From Leptodontidium sp. MPI-SDFR-AT-0119 (lineage: Eukaryota > Ascomycota > Leotiomycetes > Helotiales > Leptodontidiaceae), in the NCBI GenBank assembly GCA_020726505.1, contig JAHLEZ010000010.1:1550001-1614000 (forward strand): DNA of 64,000 bases. The letters run 5' to 3'. Position numbers and translations under genes: made by a program. Below are positions 12,206 to 25,400 of this stretch, piece by piece. The first letter of the stretch is position 1. Each line of letters begins with the position of its first letter. Under the pieces are notes generated by a model. It was not told the DNA's origin and did not search any database. It was given only the letters and a program-made list of their open reading frames with translations.

Positions 12206-14354
12206 TCACAAAATCAGCAGATCTTCATCCTCCGCAACCGAATCCACCGTCTTGCTCGCACCAACATCTCCACTAGATGTCAAACCCCCGATATCTCCAC
12301 CATTCTGCACAACAGGCTCAAAGCTCGTATGAAACCTCGCCAGATGTCTCTTCAGCGCATCCTCCGACTTGAATCCCGCGCCGTCACAATCATGGAACGA
12401 GCATTTTAGCAGATGAGCAACATCGATATGTTGCACCGTTTGCATAGGACTCTCGAATTTGACCAGGCAGAAGGGGCATTTGAAGCCGTGGAACTGGGAG
12501 AGGTGGTAAGTGAGATCTGCTGGCGTGGTGAATTCAAGATTGGCGCAGTGTGGGCAAGCGATGGAGGCGGAGACGGTGTTGACATGATGGCCATTGGTAT
12601 TTGCGGTGGATGCGGTGTTGCTCTTCTTTGGCCGTGGATGGATGGTGTCGAGGTGGTGGTGGTAGGCGGGGATAGTGGTGAAGTAGATATCGGGGCAGAT
12701 ATCGCACCATTGATGGACCTTTTCGGGATGGGTTGTGAGAACATGCTCTAGCAGACCGAGCTGAGTGGTATAGATGGGGCCTGGGGGACAGTAGTCGCAG
12801 AACCAAGTCTCTACCTTTGGCTCGAAATCTGGCTCGGGCTCCTCGTGGATTGTGTGGAGACCAGTAGACGATGCTTCAGGAGCGTACGCCAAGTCACCAC
12901 ATAGGGCACACGCAACAGCAGAAGCATCGCCATGAATGAGCGCAGCGTGCTTTGTCTTCGCACCTTCGCTAAGGAAGAATGTGCCGATGCAGCAGTCACA
13001 GGTGAGCACTGGCTTTTTGGGGTGCATATCCTCGAGATGTTTGTTGAAGGTCTCTTCGGTAAAGAATGACAAGCCATCACAGAGGCAGCACTTGAAGCGT
13101 TTGATCATGGACTTGAGCTGTGTGGTGATTGAGAGCGGTTTCAGAAAGAAAGACAACATCTTTGCAGTGATGACAAGTGATGCTCTGCTCCTTCTCGTGT
13201 ACGGTGGTAACGTGGTCCTCGAAAGTATCAAAGTTGTCTTCGCACTTTGGGCATGAGAACTGGTGGACCTTCTTGTGGTGGTCAGCAAGTGCCAAGTCGG
13301 TCTCAAAAGATCCGTTGCAGGCGAAGCATTTGAAGCCATGAGCAGTAGCTTTGTGTTCATCCAGCTTAACAATAGTCTTGAAGTTTTGGTCGCAGTTGAT
13401 ACAAATGAAGGCATGTTCCTTGGCCTTGTGCTTGTCTCGGGCCTCGCTGGACTGAAAACACATGCTGCACTTGATGCGGTGGAACTCGTGTCTCTTGGAC
13501 TCTTTATCTTTGCGGGCGAATGGAGTTGCACATAGCTCGCAGCGGTTGACGTGAGTGGCGGAGTTGTGTGAAGACAGGTCGTTGTTGGTCTCGAACTTGA
13601 GATTGCACACAGAACACCCGGACGAATGTTTTTGAAGGATGTGAGTCTTGAGGCCTTCCTCGCTGTGAAGTACCTTCTGGCAAGTCTTGCAAGTATTGCG
13701 ATGATTCTCGGTCTTGTGTTTCTTGAGGGACTTCTCGCTGTCGAACTTCTTCTCACACAATTGGCAGGTAAAGGTGTGTTTGTCAAGAATGTGCTCGCCT
13801 CGAAGGGCCCAAGTAGCAAACATCAAGCTGCACTTGTCACAGCGAAAGTGCTCGGTAGAGTAATGTTCGGTACGTCCGTCGTCAGTCTTGAAGCGTAATT
13901 GGCAGAAGCTGCATTTGAAAGGGTGGGCGTCTGAAATCTAGTGGGCGGTCAGGGCATCCTTAGACTTGAAGACCTTGTTATTGCACTCCCTGCAAGCGAA
14001 AGTATGCTTCTCAGCCACGTGAGCTTGAAGTTCTTTGTCTGACGAGCAGGTTGCCAAGCAATGCTCGCAAGGCTTCTGGTGTCTGGCTTAGTTGTGGTCC
14101 TTGAAATGCTTCTCATTCTGGAAGCCAAGCTTGCAGATGGAGCAGTAGATCTTGTGCTTGGCTTGATTGTGTGCTACCAAGGCGTCAATGGAACTGAAGT
14201 CGACAAGGCAAACCTTGCATTTGTGTACGTGCTTGTCCTTAGTACAATGAGGGCATTCAACAGCCTGCTTATGTTTCTTTGCCTTACAATGGGAATTCAA
14301 GGCTTCCGTGCTAGCGAATTTGCCGTTGCAGCCCCAGCAGTAGTATTTGGTCAT
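12206..14354 (-). pseudogene. Multi-C2H2 zinc-finger gene, disrupted by two stops and a frameshift
   Basis: Reading from the ATG at 14354, the translation is a near-continuous array of C2H2 fingers (CxxC...HxxxH about every 22-30 residues, well over 15 of them) down to the stop at 12206. The array is broken by TAA at 14090-14088, TAG at 13940-13938, and a one-base frame change near 13085-13105, where fingers continue in another frame. No plausible intron spans these breaks: finger spacing is unbroken on both sides. Both stops could come from Gln codons (CAA, CAG) by C-to-T change in a CpA context. The protein would have been a nuclear DNA- or RNA-binding factor. Sequencing error could explain the frame change but not easily the two stops. 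Confidence 0.75.
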
Positions 14355-15707
14355 CTTGAAAGATCGCGAAGAGAGTTTAGGAGGCTGATCCTGTCTCGAA
14401 AGGTTAGCTGAAGGTCAGTTGTAAAGAAACAGTTCAAACTTACGTTGTTGTCCTCAGATTGAGAGCTCAGAGGGTTCTCTCACATAGAGACGCGTCGATT
14501 GCCTCGATGCAAAAGTCGTATAGAGAGTTGAGGACGATCAGATCAAAGGAGAGGCTGCTCAGAAGAGGGAGATGATGTGAAAGATGACCCGGAAAGAGTC
14601 TTTCTGGTATCAAGGTGAATTCGAAGATGATGGTATCGGAGTGGACAGTAGACGTCTTGTCTTCTCGAAGGTGACATTCAGCAGCCCTTCCCTTTCAGAA
14701 CAAAAGTAAACAAACGCCAGAGGCTTATGACAGCTCTCGTCTGTATTCCCAGAGAGGTCCAAAGGACATTCAATAGTGTTGTGACAATGGCAAAGATCAA
14801 GAAAGAAAGGAAGAGGGATTGAAGACAAGTCCGTGTTTGTGCACTCGAAGGGAGAAGAAGACGCGATTGTAGAAGAAAGATAGCCTTGGCGGAGGTGGTG
14901 CCGCTAGCTCCTCCTCGAACGCTGAAACTTTTGGCAAGCGAGCTCCTAATATTATCAGGCAGGATCAATGCCATCAAAACTGCACATAACTTTGAGCAAA
15001 CGATATATACAATGACTCGCTTTCCGATTCCCTCTTCCCCACGCAATGCAGAGGGTTTCCCCTTGGCTCCCAAGATAGGACTTTATGTAATCTGGAGGCG
15101 ATAAAAGGTAGGTACCAGGCCAGAGAGATCTCACCAAGATAACACAGGACTTTCAGTAAGGACCAACAAGTGGCTTGGAGGCTCGGTCTCTAATCCTCAG
15201 GCCATCTCTTACTTGTTCGTCCAACTTTCCCCCCTCGATGCGAAAGGAGTGCAGTCAGACTCAAAGAGAATCTTGAAAGTCCTCTGGATACCAGGCAGAA
15301 CAAATACCACGCTACCTTTGAGGTTTTTGAGGACTTTGACAGGATTCTGGATGTATCTTGATCATAGTACCCAGCCTGTCCACATCGCAAGCAAGTCTAC
15401 TCACCACTCTGGCAGAGGTAGGAGCACTTTGAAGCCATGTTAATGGTATCACCATCGAGATGGACCTGTTACAGAGGCATATGTATAGTATTCGCCCACT
15501 GGGGCATCCAACGCGTCCTTCTTGATCGCAAAGATTCAAGAAAAAGAAAGAAGACATGACAAAAGAGAGGACGGAGATAATGACATTCATTAAGCTATGC
15601 TAATTTTGCTTCCCTACAGATCTCCACAAACACCAATCATTAGCCGATAATACTCTTCAACCTAGACAGCAATCTGTTCATGCCAACCAAACGTCCCAAG
15701 CTTCCAT
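14355..15707. other. Region between two pseudogenes, no gene supported
   Basis: Frames of up to about 130 codons exist on the minus strand, but they lack recognisable domains and overlap frames on the other strand. It probably contains the upstream region of the zinc-finger pseudogene. Confidence 0.45.
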
Positions 15708-17693
15708 CTAATCAAACAACCTATTCTGATTCCTCGACACTGGCACACCCACAACCCTCTCCTCACCAGGAAACGTAGCCTTATACTCCAACGCCAACTT
15801 GACTCCCTGTCCAGGATTCAACTTGACACTCTAGACAACCTCTCCGCTCTTCTTTGTCGTCGCCACCGCACTCCCCCACTTCCCATTCTGCGCAGCAACC
15901 TCCTTCCCATCAGCACTATACACACTAGCCCTCACATCCTTTGCACTCCCCCTCACACTACCCGACGAGCTTGCCACCGCAGGAGCAGTAAAGGCACTCT
16001 GTCCCGCGCGTACAGGATCGCCGCCGACTTTCAAGCCTCTCGGGTTGGAGATCTCGATCTTCAGGCGCTCGTCTTCGGAGACGGGGACTTAGTCGAGGAC
16101 GGTGAGGTCGATAGGGGCGTTGTGCTTAGTGTTAGTGATGATGACGGTGCAGGTGAAGACGTTACTGTCTTCCTTGGTGAAGATACCGGTTTGGCTGCGG
16201 CGTACGGTGGGTTTAGGGTAGGCGATGTTGATTGCGGGGTCGACTCCGAGAGGGAGGGAGAAGGATTCACTGACGGAGTAGCGTGGGAAAGATGCTTAAC
16301 CGAGGAAGGATCTGTCGAGGGTCAAACTTAGTGGTCCCTTGAGGAGGGTGATCTTGGATGTGTTCCGCAGACGGGCCTTCAAGAAAGCGACTTGTCTAAA
16401 CTTACCAACGACAATGTGGGAGAAGATGACATTCTTGAAATCGATCTTGGCGATCTTGTGCTTGATAGTCGAGTTGTTGGGCGACAAAGTCTTGGTGCTG
16501 GGTACATCGTACGTGGTTGTCATACCGGTCTCTTCCCAAGCACCCTCCTCGAATGTCAGTGACTTAGGAGCAGGAGTTCCGTCATCAAATAGCCCAAAGC
16601 CCATGTCTTCGTCCTCTTCCTCGTCTTCTACCGATTTCTCTTCGCGCAGGAAGTGACTAGTACCTCTTGCATCGTATGCTTCAGACTCAACACCACGAGA
16701 CCGGGACATAGAGCCAAACAAGCCCCAGCAAGAGGAGGGGGAACAGCAGCTGCTTGCACGGAACCAAACATCTGGGGCATAGCATGACTGCTTCGGGTGA
16801 GCATATTTTGAGCTTGATTGAGTCGCGCGGATTTCTTTACAGCCAGCTGTTGATTTTGTTAGGCGAGGATCGTATTTCTCGAGGAGTCGTCCCGTCCAAA
16901 GAGTTCCCCATCGAGGCTTCTGGTTGTGATCACCCTTAGTTTGGCTCCATTCCTTCTACTTGGCCTGAAGTTCGTATTAACTGAAAAGAGAACTGTCTGC
17001 GTTTCGAGCACCCTTCTCTAACCGGACATGCCAAGGTAAGAGAAGTGGAATGCTCTCGCTAAGACCACTGAACGTCGTTTGGGAAGTTGAGAGAATGACT
17101 TTTGCGTCGCCTTAAGTCTCAGAAGTAGTGTTCTTTAATTCCGCCACAACACTAGTCGCAACTTCATAATCGCGATAGATCTTCTTTCGCTCGGCATCGT
17201 ACGCCGCGATCAACTTATTAAGATCTACTAGCGCGGGCCGTTTCTTCTCTACGCTCTTGCCGAAGTTGTTACAGATCTTCAATCGGTTGGCAGCGGAATT
17301 GATCTTCTCCTGCTCATCTAAAAGACGGACATTTAGTTTCTTGATCCGGTCATTGATACTCTTTATCTCCTCAACTTTAGCATCTAAATCCTCCTCTTCT
17401 GAGTCGTCCTCATCCTCGGAGTCGGACGGATACACATCCTCGTAGACTTCGCGGTTAGGTAGAAGATCGACGGTGACGTCTGTGATGGTTGCTGAGCCTG
17501 TACCCTCGACTTTGATAGAGTGTTCGTCCACGAGGGGTGAAAGGCCGTCGATGCCGATTTGATTGGCGCCTAGTTACAGAGTGATGTCCTTGATGTCTCT
17601 GATGACTTGGGCTTGCGAGGGAAAGAGGAGGACGCTCCGGGTGGAGAGATCCCGGATGCGGAATTCCTGCTTGTGGGGAGTATCGGTCGCCAT
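15708..17693 (-). pseudogene. DUF4140/DUF4139 (mucoidy-inhibitor-A-like) gene, degraded
   Basis: From the ATG at 17693 the translation matches the fungal DUF4140/DUF4139 family. It has a DUF4140 N-terminus, an acidic linker, a coiled-coil part, the NTTSET...DAKV...STSQTTFSG core of DUF4139, then the C-terminal beta domain ending at 15708. The frame is broken by stops at 17576-17574, 17114-17112, 16298-16296, 16091-16089 and 15833-15831, and by a frame change near 16715. Several stops sit where relatives have Gln or Trp, so C-to-T or G-to-A changes suffice. The coiled-coil part also runs almost directly into the DUF4139 core, so an internal block of the usual middle region seems deleted; that rests on memory of the family. 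Biochemical role of the family is unknown. Confidence 0.78.
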
Positions 17694-18240
17694 GTCTTTG
17701 TTTGGTTCGAGTTGATGATAGTGGCGTGCTACAAATTCTGCTTTGGAAGGGTGTATCGACAGACGTCTGGTATGACGATGCCGTGTTGAATGAGGATAGA
17801 TTATGGACAAGGTGGGTAAATCTTTGGAGGGGATAAAGGATACAGGTCGTCTACTTATACCCTCCAGGGACGAGTTCCTTCATCATCGTCCATCAGGCAG
17901 TCACCATTCCAGCCTTTCAGTCAGCCCTGCCCCGCACGTTGCCTGCACATCTTTGATCCCTCAACCAATGGTGGAGGCTTCGTACCTGACTAAATCCCAA
18001 ACTGGACTGGCCATCAAAGAACCAGGTATCGTTACCGTTCATCGTCCCGGTATCATGCTCCTGGGGCTGGCTTTGAGTTTGACGTGCCCTCTGACGCCTC
18101 GGCACATGTCACCGGCCGGTAGGGCAGGACAGGGCAGTACTAATCAACTTTCGTTTCACACCAACACCTTTATCGGAATCACATTCTTAGAGAAATCTTT
18201 TACGTCATCTCAATTGTACGGATAGTGCCTCCTTTTTCTC
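17694..18240. other. Upstream flank of the DUF4139 pseudogene
   Basis: A plus-strand frame of 140 codons (17803-18225) overlaps it but has no recognisable content. Base composition is balanced here and changes abruptly near 18,240. Confidence 0.4.
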
Positions 18241-19850
18241 CTTTCGCTGCTTCTTCTTACGGAAGATAACTCCCGTGTTAGGAACGAATCTTCTAGACTA
18301 ATAGAACCTTCTAAAAGTCTTGTTTTTCGAACCGCCGTGGCCTATAAGCTATATCCTTCGCTTAGTAGGCACAGTTTTCTCTTTGAGAATGTTAGAATTG
18401 ATATGAAATTTCTTTGGCTAAACTTACTATCGACCACATTATTAAAAACAGCTCTTCGTGTGTAATAGAAAGTGAAACGCGTTACGTATCTTAAGTTACG
18501 AAAAATTCTTTGCCCGTCCTTAGTTATAATGTTTGCCCCTAAGGCCTGAGTTTCTGAAGTTACTACCCTCTTCTTATCTTATTGTCGGAGTATCGGCACT
18601 TTCATTTTGTACTCCTTGAACTTTATATTAATATCTGTTCTAGTAATGTTTCTCTTGTTAAACAGCTTTACGGCGCTCGAATAGCCTTCAAATGCTTTAT
18701 TTAAAAAAGCTATGGCTAAGAACTATAAGACAAGGCAATGCGGAGTATCCGGATCTTAGAAGTAGCTTACGTTAATACTAGTATTATTAACGGAAGATTT
18801 TTTCTTTTCGTAAGGCTTAACTCACTAGTCTTTAGGATTATCTTGCTCGCCCTTCCGGTTATTGTATTAGATAATTATCTTGACCTCAGGCTAGGCATCG
18901 GGGGTAAGTAGCGGCCTCAAGTAGAATTACATATCCTATAAAAAAGGTCAGCCCGAACTTCATGTGGCTAGATTAGTCGTACCTCATAGATTAGAGCAAC
19001 ATTTAAATCGCGATTACTATGAAATAAAGAGCGTACGATGGCGCCGAGACGAGACCTCTCTAACATATAGTTATAGTCATTTGTGCGTAAGGTGTACTTA
19101 ATTACTAGCTTTATACCTTCTTAGTTAGTGAACTCTTTGTCGTAATGTATATTCTCGAGCTTGAGCTCATCGGCTAGGTCGTAGCGTAAGTACTATAAAA
19201 GTTGTTATTACGCGTATACCGAGAATCAAATTTGGCCTCTTATATTCTTTGCTTCCTCGTAGACATCGTTTAGTAGGTCTAAGTAATAGTACCGTTTTAG
19301 AATATGCCAAAACTTCTCTAGGATGTATGACATTATCGAAAGTGTCGCTTTCTTAGTAAGTTAACCTTTGCTACGAACAATAGTCTACCACAGGAACGTC
19401 TTTATTATGTCTAAGTCCGGGACTACATTAGGCTCTTCGATCTCTTTCTTGTATCTATTGAATATTAGCAAGTCTCGAGAAGATTTATATAGAATTATAA
19501 TACTGTTTCCACCGTCCTCTTACGACGTGGTATTAGTCCTTGGTAGGAGGTACAAGGGCTCTCTCGGGCAATAAGCCCTTAATGAGAGGATTTGGCTTTT
19601 CAAGCTTACTACGCTGACTCGCGAGTCGACTCTTCACATCTATTATAGTAATAGGCGGGTTGAATAGATAAACAAAAGTTGAGCAAGTGTAGAGGGTTGA
19701 AGTAATAGCATCTTAGCTGCCGGTCCCTGTCCGATTTTGCGCTCTGCCATTGCTCGACTTAGTACGGTGTAATCAAATCTCAAGATCAGATACTGTATCT
19801 TGCTTCTTACGAGCGAGATGTTTTTCATAGGTAAGCGAGCGTTTGGGCGT
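18241..19850. repeat. AT-rich island, probably a RIP-mutated repeat
   Basis: Composition shifts sharply to AT- and TA-rich sequence with frequent TAG/TAA in every frame and almost no reading frame above 60 codons. On the minus strand around 19,300-19,080, a run of codons still reads as protein-like sequence interrupted by stops where Trp or Gln would fit. This is what RIP of an old repeat looks like in ascomycetes. The original element cannot be identified by eye. Confidence 0.5.
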
Positions 19851-20517
19851 GCTAGGCAAAAACACAGGTCGCCAATCCGCGCTCGCGGATTCGCGAACTC
19901 GCTTAGTCGGATCCGTGAAAGCGGCGGCAGGTTCTCAGAACCCGGAGCCTGATTCTGCTGAGTGGGCCTGAGGCAGGCGCAGGCACTGATGGTGATACAT
20001 ACTCAGATAAGCAAATCCGCCTCCAAGGACAGATGGCCGAGCTGGTTATGGCGCCAGCGAAACCGACTCGGCCATTGCATCTTGACCCTTTTTCCGTGGA
20101 TGTCCGTCGTTGGCGACCAGGAACACGTGAGTTTGGGTCGACAGCGGTCGTTGGGAAGTTCTCGCCGCTTGAAAATGGGATCCAGCATCCCTTTTATTGA
20201 TGCCTGACGCTTGCATTTCCTGCTGCTCGGGTGGCTGGTCTAAGCCCCTGCACCAGGCTGATCATGTCCTGATTCTTCAAAAAATCCCTCACTTGGCGCT
20301 CTGCCAAGGTATCAGAATAGCCAATACTCTGATGTGCCCAAGGCCAGTGGTGAGTCACGACTCCGGAATGTGGTTTCTGGTTCCGTACCCTCACTCCATT
20401 CAGCTTCGAGGACCTTATCTCAGATCTCAGACGCTTGCTCAAAGATGCAGCTTCCCGAAAGCGAGGACAACGAAAGTGAGTGAGGGCTCGAACCTGCTGC
20501 CTGAACCAAAAAACGCG
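19851..20517. other. Intergenic with a short perfect inverted repeat
   Basis: No supported gene. The 9-base arms ATGGCCGAG and CTCGGCCAT near 20,033-20,077 form a hairpin around a GC-rich loop. The left arm resembles a tRNA A box, but no tRNA fold follows. Confidence 0.4.
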
Positions 20518-20837
20518 ATATGGAGGTGCCAGAATGTCACCGCCTTTTGGCAGAACATCCAGGTGAGCTGCAACCAACCAAACCTACGTTTCCCTTATCG
20601 GAGTACCTCAGCTCTTTGCCGTGGGCACCGCATCTTGGAACCTTGATCTAGGTCGCTTTGGCTAACACAAATCATTAGTTTGAGTTCGAATACAAGCTAC
20701 CTTTTGGGTAAGTTGTGTCGATAGATTGACGGAAAAAAAAACCACTGATGCGATCCCTAAAATCAGATTTGTAGGCTGGGCTTACGCCATGCTAATCCTC
20801 TCTGTATCTTCATGGTGTGTCGAGCTCAAAATTACCA
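20518..20837 (+). repeat. Dispersed direct repeat, copy 1
   Basis: About 320 bp that recurs in the same orientation at 31627-31950 with only scattered differences (small indels such as an extra 9-bp GCTACC-type duplication in copy 2). It starts at ATATGGAGGT and ends at AAAATTACCA in both copies; flanking sequence then diverges. No reading frame, no clear terminal repeats, and no target-site duplication noticed. It might be a solo LTR, SINE or MITE-like unit. Confidence 0.85.
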
Positions 20838-22436
20838 CATAAGTCAGACTCAACTTTTTTTCTCGCTCCTTGAGCAACTGCCGTTTTAACCTGAGCCGAG
20901 GGTGAGCATTCCTGAGCATGCCTGAGCTCGGCCAGAGCAACCTGAGCACACGGCAGAGTCAGCCCGAGCATGTATTGAGAGGCCACCGAGCTCCTAAAGG
21001 AGCTCGTTCCGGCCCTTATTATGTGGGGATGTTGATGACTCGTGGATAGGTGGATATTCCCGGACATACTTTGTAGGCAAGTATGTTGATGTGATGAGGT
21101 GAGGTGAGGCGAGGCTACACAGCCTTCTGGAGATGTAGGGTTGTTACGAGCCCCTCGTGTAACAATTGGTCCCTTCAGTAGAGGTGACGGTTTATCTTGA
21201 GCATTGGCTTCTTTGGGAAATGCACTGGGAGGAAGTGAAGATATATTTTTGAGAGGAGGAAAAGGGGAATGTTATTCGTGGAGGAGGGTTCGGGGAGTTT
21301 TTTTTTTTTTCAACGGGCGCGATTTACCTTTTGGGAATGGTAGTTGTTGTCATTGTTTCACCAATTTCTAAGTTAAAGGGAAACATTGCTTTAACTTGAC
21401 CCTCAAAACATGTGTTGAAGAACATTTCACAATCGCAGAATCTCAAGTGCTCGAGTTGTACAATCTGCATTGGCGTGCGTAGTTTGTCGCGGTGATTGAT
21501 CGAAAGCAATCGTCCTACTGAGGTACTTCTACGACGCGTCGACCGTTGGCTATCGGTCAATATCGACGTTCCCTCTACTTTCTCATGATATACGAGCTTG
21601 AAATTCTAGTAGTGAGAGTGCCTATGACTAGGTTGGGGACAGGAGATGATATACGCTCGACGAGTTGTAGAACGGCACGCTCATATAAAGCACAGTACCT
21701 TTGGGGTACATCTCGAAGCGGTAGATGATATAGAGCGTAGGACAGATGGAGGCCATTTGAAACCCACGAGTAGTGGCTTTTTAATGCCTCATGGTGAAAA
21801 GTGGTTCCTAGCTTTTAATGAAGTAGAAAACCTCCCAGAGACAGTGTAGCTCCCTATTGCACTTTTGTTTCCTTGTATCAAGTAGTTTCCTTGTGTCGAA
21901 ATTTAAAGTTTTGCTGTACGAAGATGCGGGCGATGGAATCTTGCGGGAGCCGTGGTGATTCTGGCACATCTGTATGTTGGATTGGTGGACTTTTCAGGAC
22001 ACGACGGTAACTTGTTTGTTTCAAAAATTGCGAGCACTTGTGATTATCTTTCCTAATCGACTTTTATATTGGCACTGTAACCTGACTCACTTATAGAGAA
22101 TACTGCGCAGCATTTTCTCAGGATTTAATTGGTGTGGCCGAGGAAGTGTTCCCCCCAAAAATTTAAAAGGTTGTGGTCACGGAACGGAAGTAAAACCCAG
22201 AAAGTTCATAAATTCGTATTATCTCATTCCAGCCGCCCAGACCGTGCCACAGGTATTATTTAAAAACAAGCAAGCACCCCAATACTCTCGAAGAGATCCT
22301 CCATAACCGATTGCTCGAAACCTGTAATGATAAAAAATATATATATATAAAAGAAAGGAGAGTAGTACTCCATTTCCCCCGAGATTGACAAGGTCGAGTC
22401 CTCCCCCAATGCTCTTTGAAAGCTCCGGTAATTAGC
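20838..22436. other. Intergenic, partly AT-rich, no gene seen
   Basis: About 1.6 kb between repeat copy 1 and the stop codon of the TPR gene. It contains a T tract near 21,300 and an (AT)n tract near 22,340. Frames are short and unconvincing. Confidence 0.45.
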
Positions 22437-25400
22437 CTACTCATATTTCTCTGGTAGCGGAAATGGTAGATCCTTCTTATATAGCTCTTTGTATTCCTGT
22501 CGCCATTTGTTAGATTTATTTGTTGGGCGGGAATTTCTGTGCTCTGCTTTCCGAATCTCGTTTTGGTATTCTTTTAGAAGTTCACCAAAGAACTTTTCCT
22601 TCGCGGCTTCGACTTTCGCAATGCTCGCGTCTAAGAGCTGCTTCTTTTTCTCGGGGGTTGGCTTCGGTATTATCTTTTTTATTCCTTCGTTCCTGTATGT
22701 GAAATGTTCGACCTTCACAATAGTCATCGTGGATTCTAGTTCCTTTAATGTTCTCGCTACTAAATGATTAGCGTTTATGCTTGAAAATGGATTAGACGGG
22801 AAGTAGTTATACCGTTCGTTATATCTTCGTCTAAGAATGCACTCCAGATCGTAGTAGCGGTACGCCGTGTAATTTCAATAGCCTCCTCAAGGTCTTCTAA
22901 GGCCCCCATTCTCTCGTATCGATCTCTAAGTCGACTCCCGAGGTTGCTTAACCGCCCGGCTAGATCTGGGTGACCAGCTGGCGTCTCAGCCACGGCGCGC
23001 CGTCCAAGTTCAATAGCCTCCTCAAGGTCTTCCAAGGCCCCCATTCTCTCGTATCGATCTCTAAGTCGACTCCCGAGGTTGCTTAACCGCCCGGCCAGAT
23101 CTGGGTGACCAGCTGGCGTCTCAGCCACGGCGCGCCGTCTAAGTTCAATAGCCTCGTGAAGGTCTTCCAAGGCCCCCATTCTCTCGTATCGATCTCCAAG
23201 TCGACTCCCGAGGTTGCTTAACCGCCCGGCTAGATCTGGGTGACCAGCTGGCGTCTCAGCCACGGCGCGCCGTCCAAGTTCAATAGCCTCCTCAAGGTCT
23301 TCCAAGGCCCCCATTCTCTCGTATCGATCTCTAAGTCGACTCCCGAGGTTGCTTAACCGCCCGGCCAGATCTGGGTGACCAGCTGGCGTCTCAGCCACGG
23401 CGCGCCGTCTAAGTTCAATAGCCTCGTGAAGGTTTTCCAAGGCCCCCATTCTCTCGTATCGATCTCCAAGTCGACTCCCGAGGTTGCTTAACCGCCCGGC
23501 CAGATTTGGGTGACCAGCTGGAGTCGTAGCAACGGCGCGCCGTCCAAGTTCAATAGCCTCCTCAAGGTCTTCTAAGGCCCCCATTCTCTCGTATTGATCT
23601 CCAAGTCGACTCCCGAGGTTGCTTAACCGCCCGGCCAGATTTGGGTGACTAGCTAGCGTCTCAGCCACGGCACGCCGTCCAAGTTCAATAGCCTCGTGAA
23701 GGTCTTTGAAGGCCCCCATTCTCTTGTATCGATCTCCAAGTTGATTCCCGAGGTTGCTTAAGTATACGGCGAGATCTAGGTGACCAGCTGGCGTCTCAGC
23801 CACGGCGCGTCGTCCAAGTTTAATGGCCTCCTCAAGGTCTTCCAAGGCCCCCGTTGTTTGGTATCGATCTCCAAGTCGACCCCCGAGGTTGCTTAACCGC
23901 CCGGCTAGATCTGGGTGACCAGCTGGCGTCTCAGCCGCGGCGCGTCGTCCAAGTTTAATGGCCTCCTCAAGGTCTTCCAAGGCCCCCGTTGTTTGGTATC
24001 GATCTCCAAGTCGACTCCCGAGGTTGCTTAACCGCCCGGCCAGATCTGGGTGACCAGCTGGCGTCTCAGCCACGGCGCGTCGTCCAAGTTTAATGGCCTC
24101 CTCAAGGTCTTCTAAGGCCCCCATTCTCTTGTATCGATCTCTAAGTCGACTCCCGAGGTTGCTTAACCGCCCGGCCAGATTTGGGTGACTAGCTGGCGTC
24201 TCAGCCACGGCGCGCCGTCCAAGTTCAATAGCCTCGTGAAGGTCTTCGAAGGCCCCCATTCTCTTGTATCGATCTCCAAGTCGACTCCCGAGGTTGCTTA
24301 ACCGCCCGGCTAGATCTGGGTGACCAGCTGGCGTCGTAGCAACGGCGCGCCGTCCAAGTTCAATAGCCTCCTCAAGGTCTTCCAAGGCCCCCATTCTCTC
24401 GTATCGATCTCCAAGTCGACTCCCGAGGTTGCTTAACCGCCCGGCCAGATCTGGGTGACTAGCTGGCGTCTCAGCCACGGAGCGCCGTCCAAGTTCAATA
24501 GCCTCGTGAAGGTCTTCTATTTCTCTTGTTCTCACCGCTTGACTACTCAGAAGGCACCAATGCGTTAGCGGCCAAACCTTCTCCAGATGGAAGTATCGCC
24601 CAGTCCCAGTGCGAGCCTTGAGGCGAACTTGCCCGTCGGTAAAGTTGTGCCTCGAATAACCCAGTGCCCTGTTTCGGGACGAGTGCGATAAGGAATATAA
24701 CTCACTTTTCAGAGCTAAGTAAATCAACATCTTGCGACATGTACCTACGCTCGCTCATCCTCGCCGACATCGTGTCAAGAATTTCAAAGCGTCGAGCACG
24801 GTCCGGATGGCCATCAGTTGTTTCTGTCACCCATCCCTCCGCGTGTCGAATGGCTCGTTCAAGGTGTTCCATCGAGTCTATTCTTGTGAAGATAAGAAAA
24901 CAAGTATAAATCCATAATTCGATTTGAGCATCGCTTGTGGGGTCGTCTTGAAGCTCCGCGAAATTGAGTAGGTCTTCCTCGCTCATGTCGCGAAGTAAAG
25001 TAGCCATTTCTGGCTCAATGTGAAACATCTCCATATTCGTGGAGGCTTGATAGGCCGTCGTAGCTATTATTCGTAATAGGTCTTTCAAAGTGTCGTGCTC
25101 AGCATCAATTTGATCCCGAAAGTCAGTATATAATTCTTTCAACGGAAGAAATTTACCATTAGATTCATCAACGAGAACTCCATGAAGGTTCTGGATACGT
25201 CGTACAGCCACGATGGAGTGGTTCAACACTTCCTTAAATTCATCTGCGACAGATGGCATGGCGCGTCTAGCCTTCGAGATGACCAAATTTGCCTCCGTAA
25301 AATCAGGAAATAAAGAGCGGCAACTGGTGTTCTCATCCAAATCAAAGGCTTTCTGGGCCTTCTGGGTCTCCTCTGCCAGATTTTTCCATGACTCTGTAAC

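Noticed and set aside
14678..15073. 131-codon minus-strand frame as a gene
   Set aside because: No recognisable domain, overlaps plus-strand frames, and lies upstream of a pseudogene; likely chance.
17803..18225. 140-codon plus-strand frame as a gene
   Set aside because: No homology recalled, no splice support, mixed composition.
20025..20110. tRNA-Leu/Ser-like A box (TGGCCGAGCTGG) as a tRNA gene
   Set aside because: No anticodon arm, T arm or matching acceptor stem follows; the box is one arm of a 9-bp inverted repeat.
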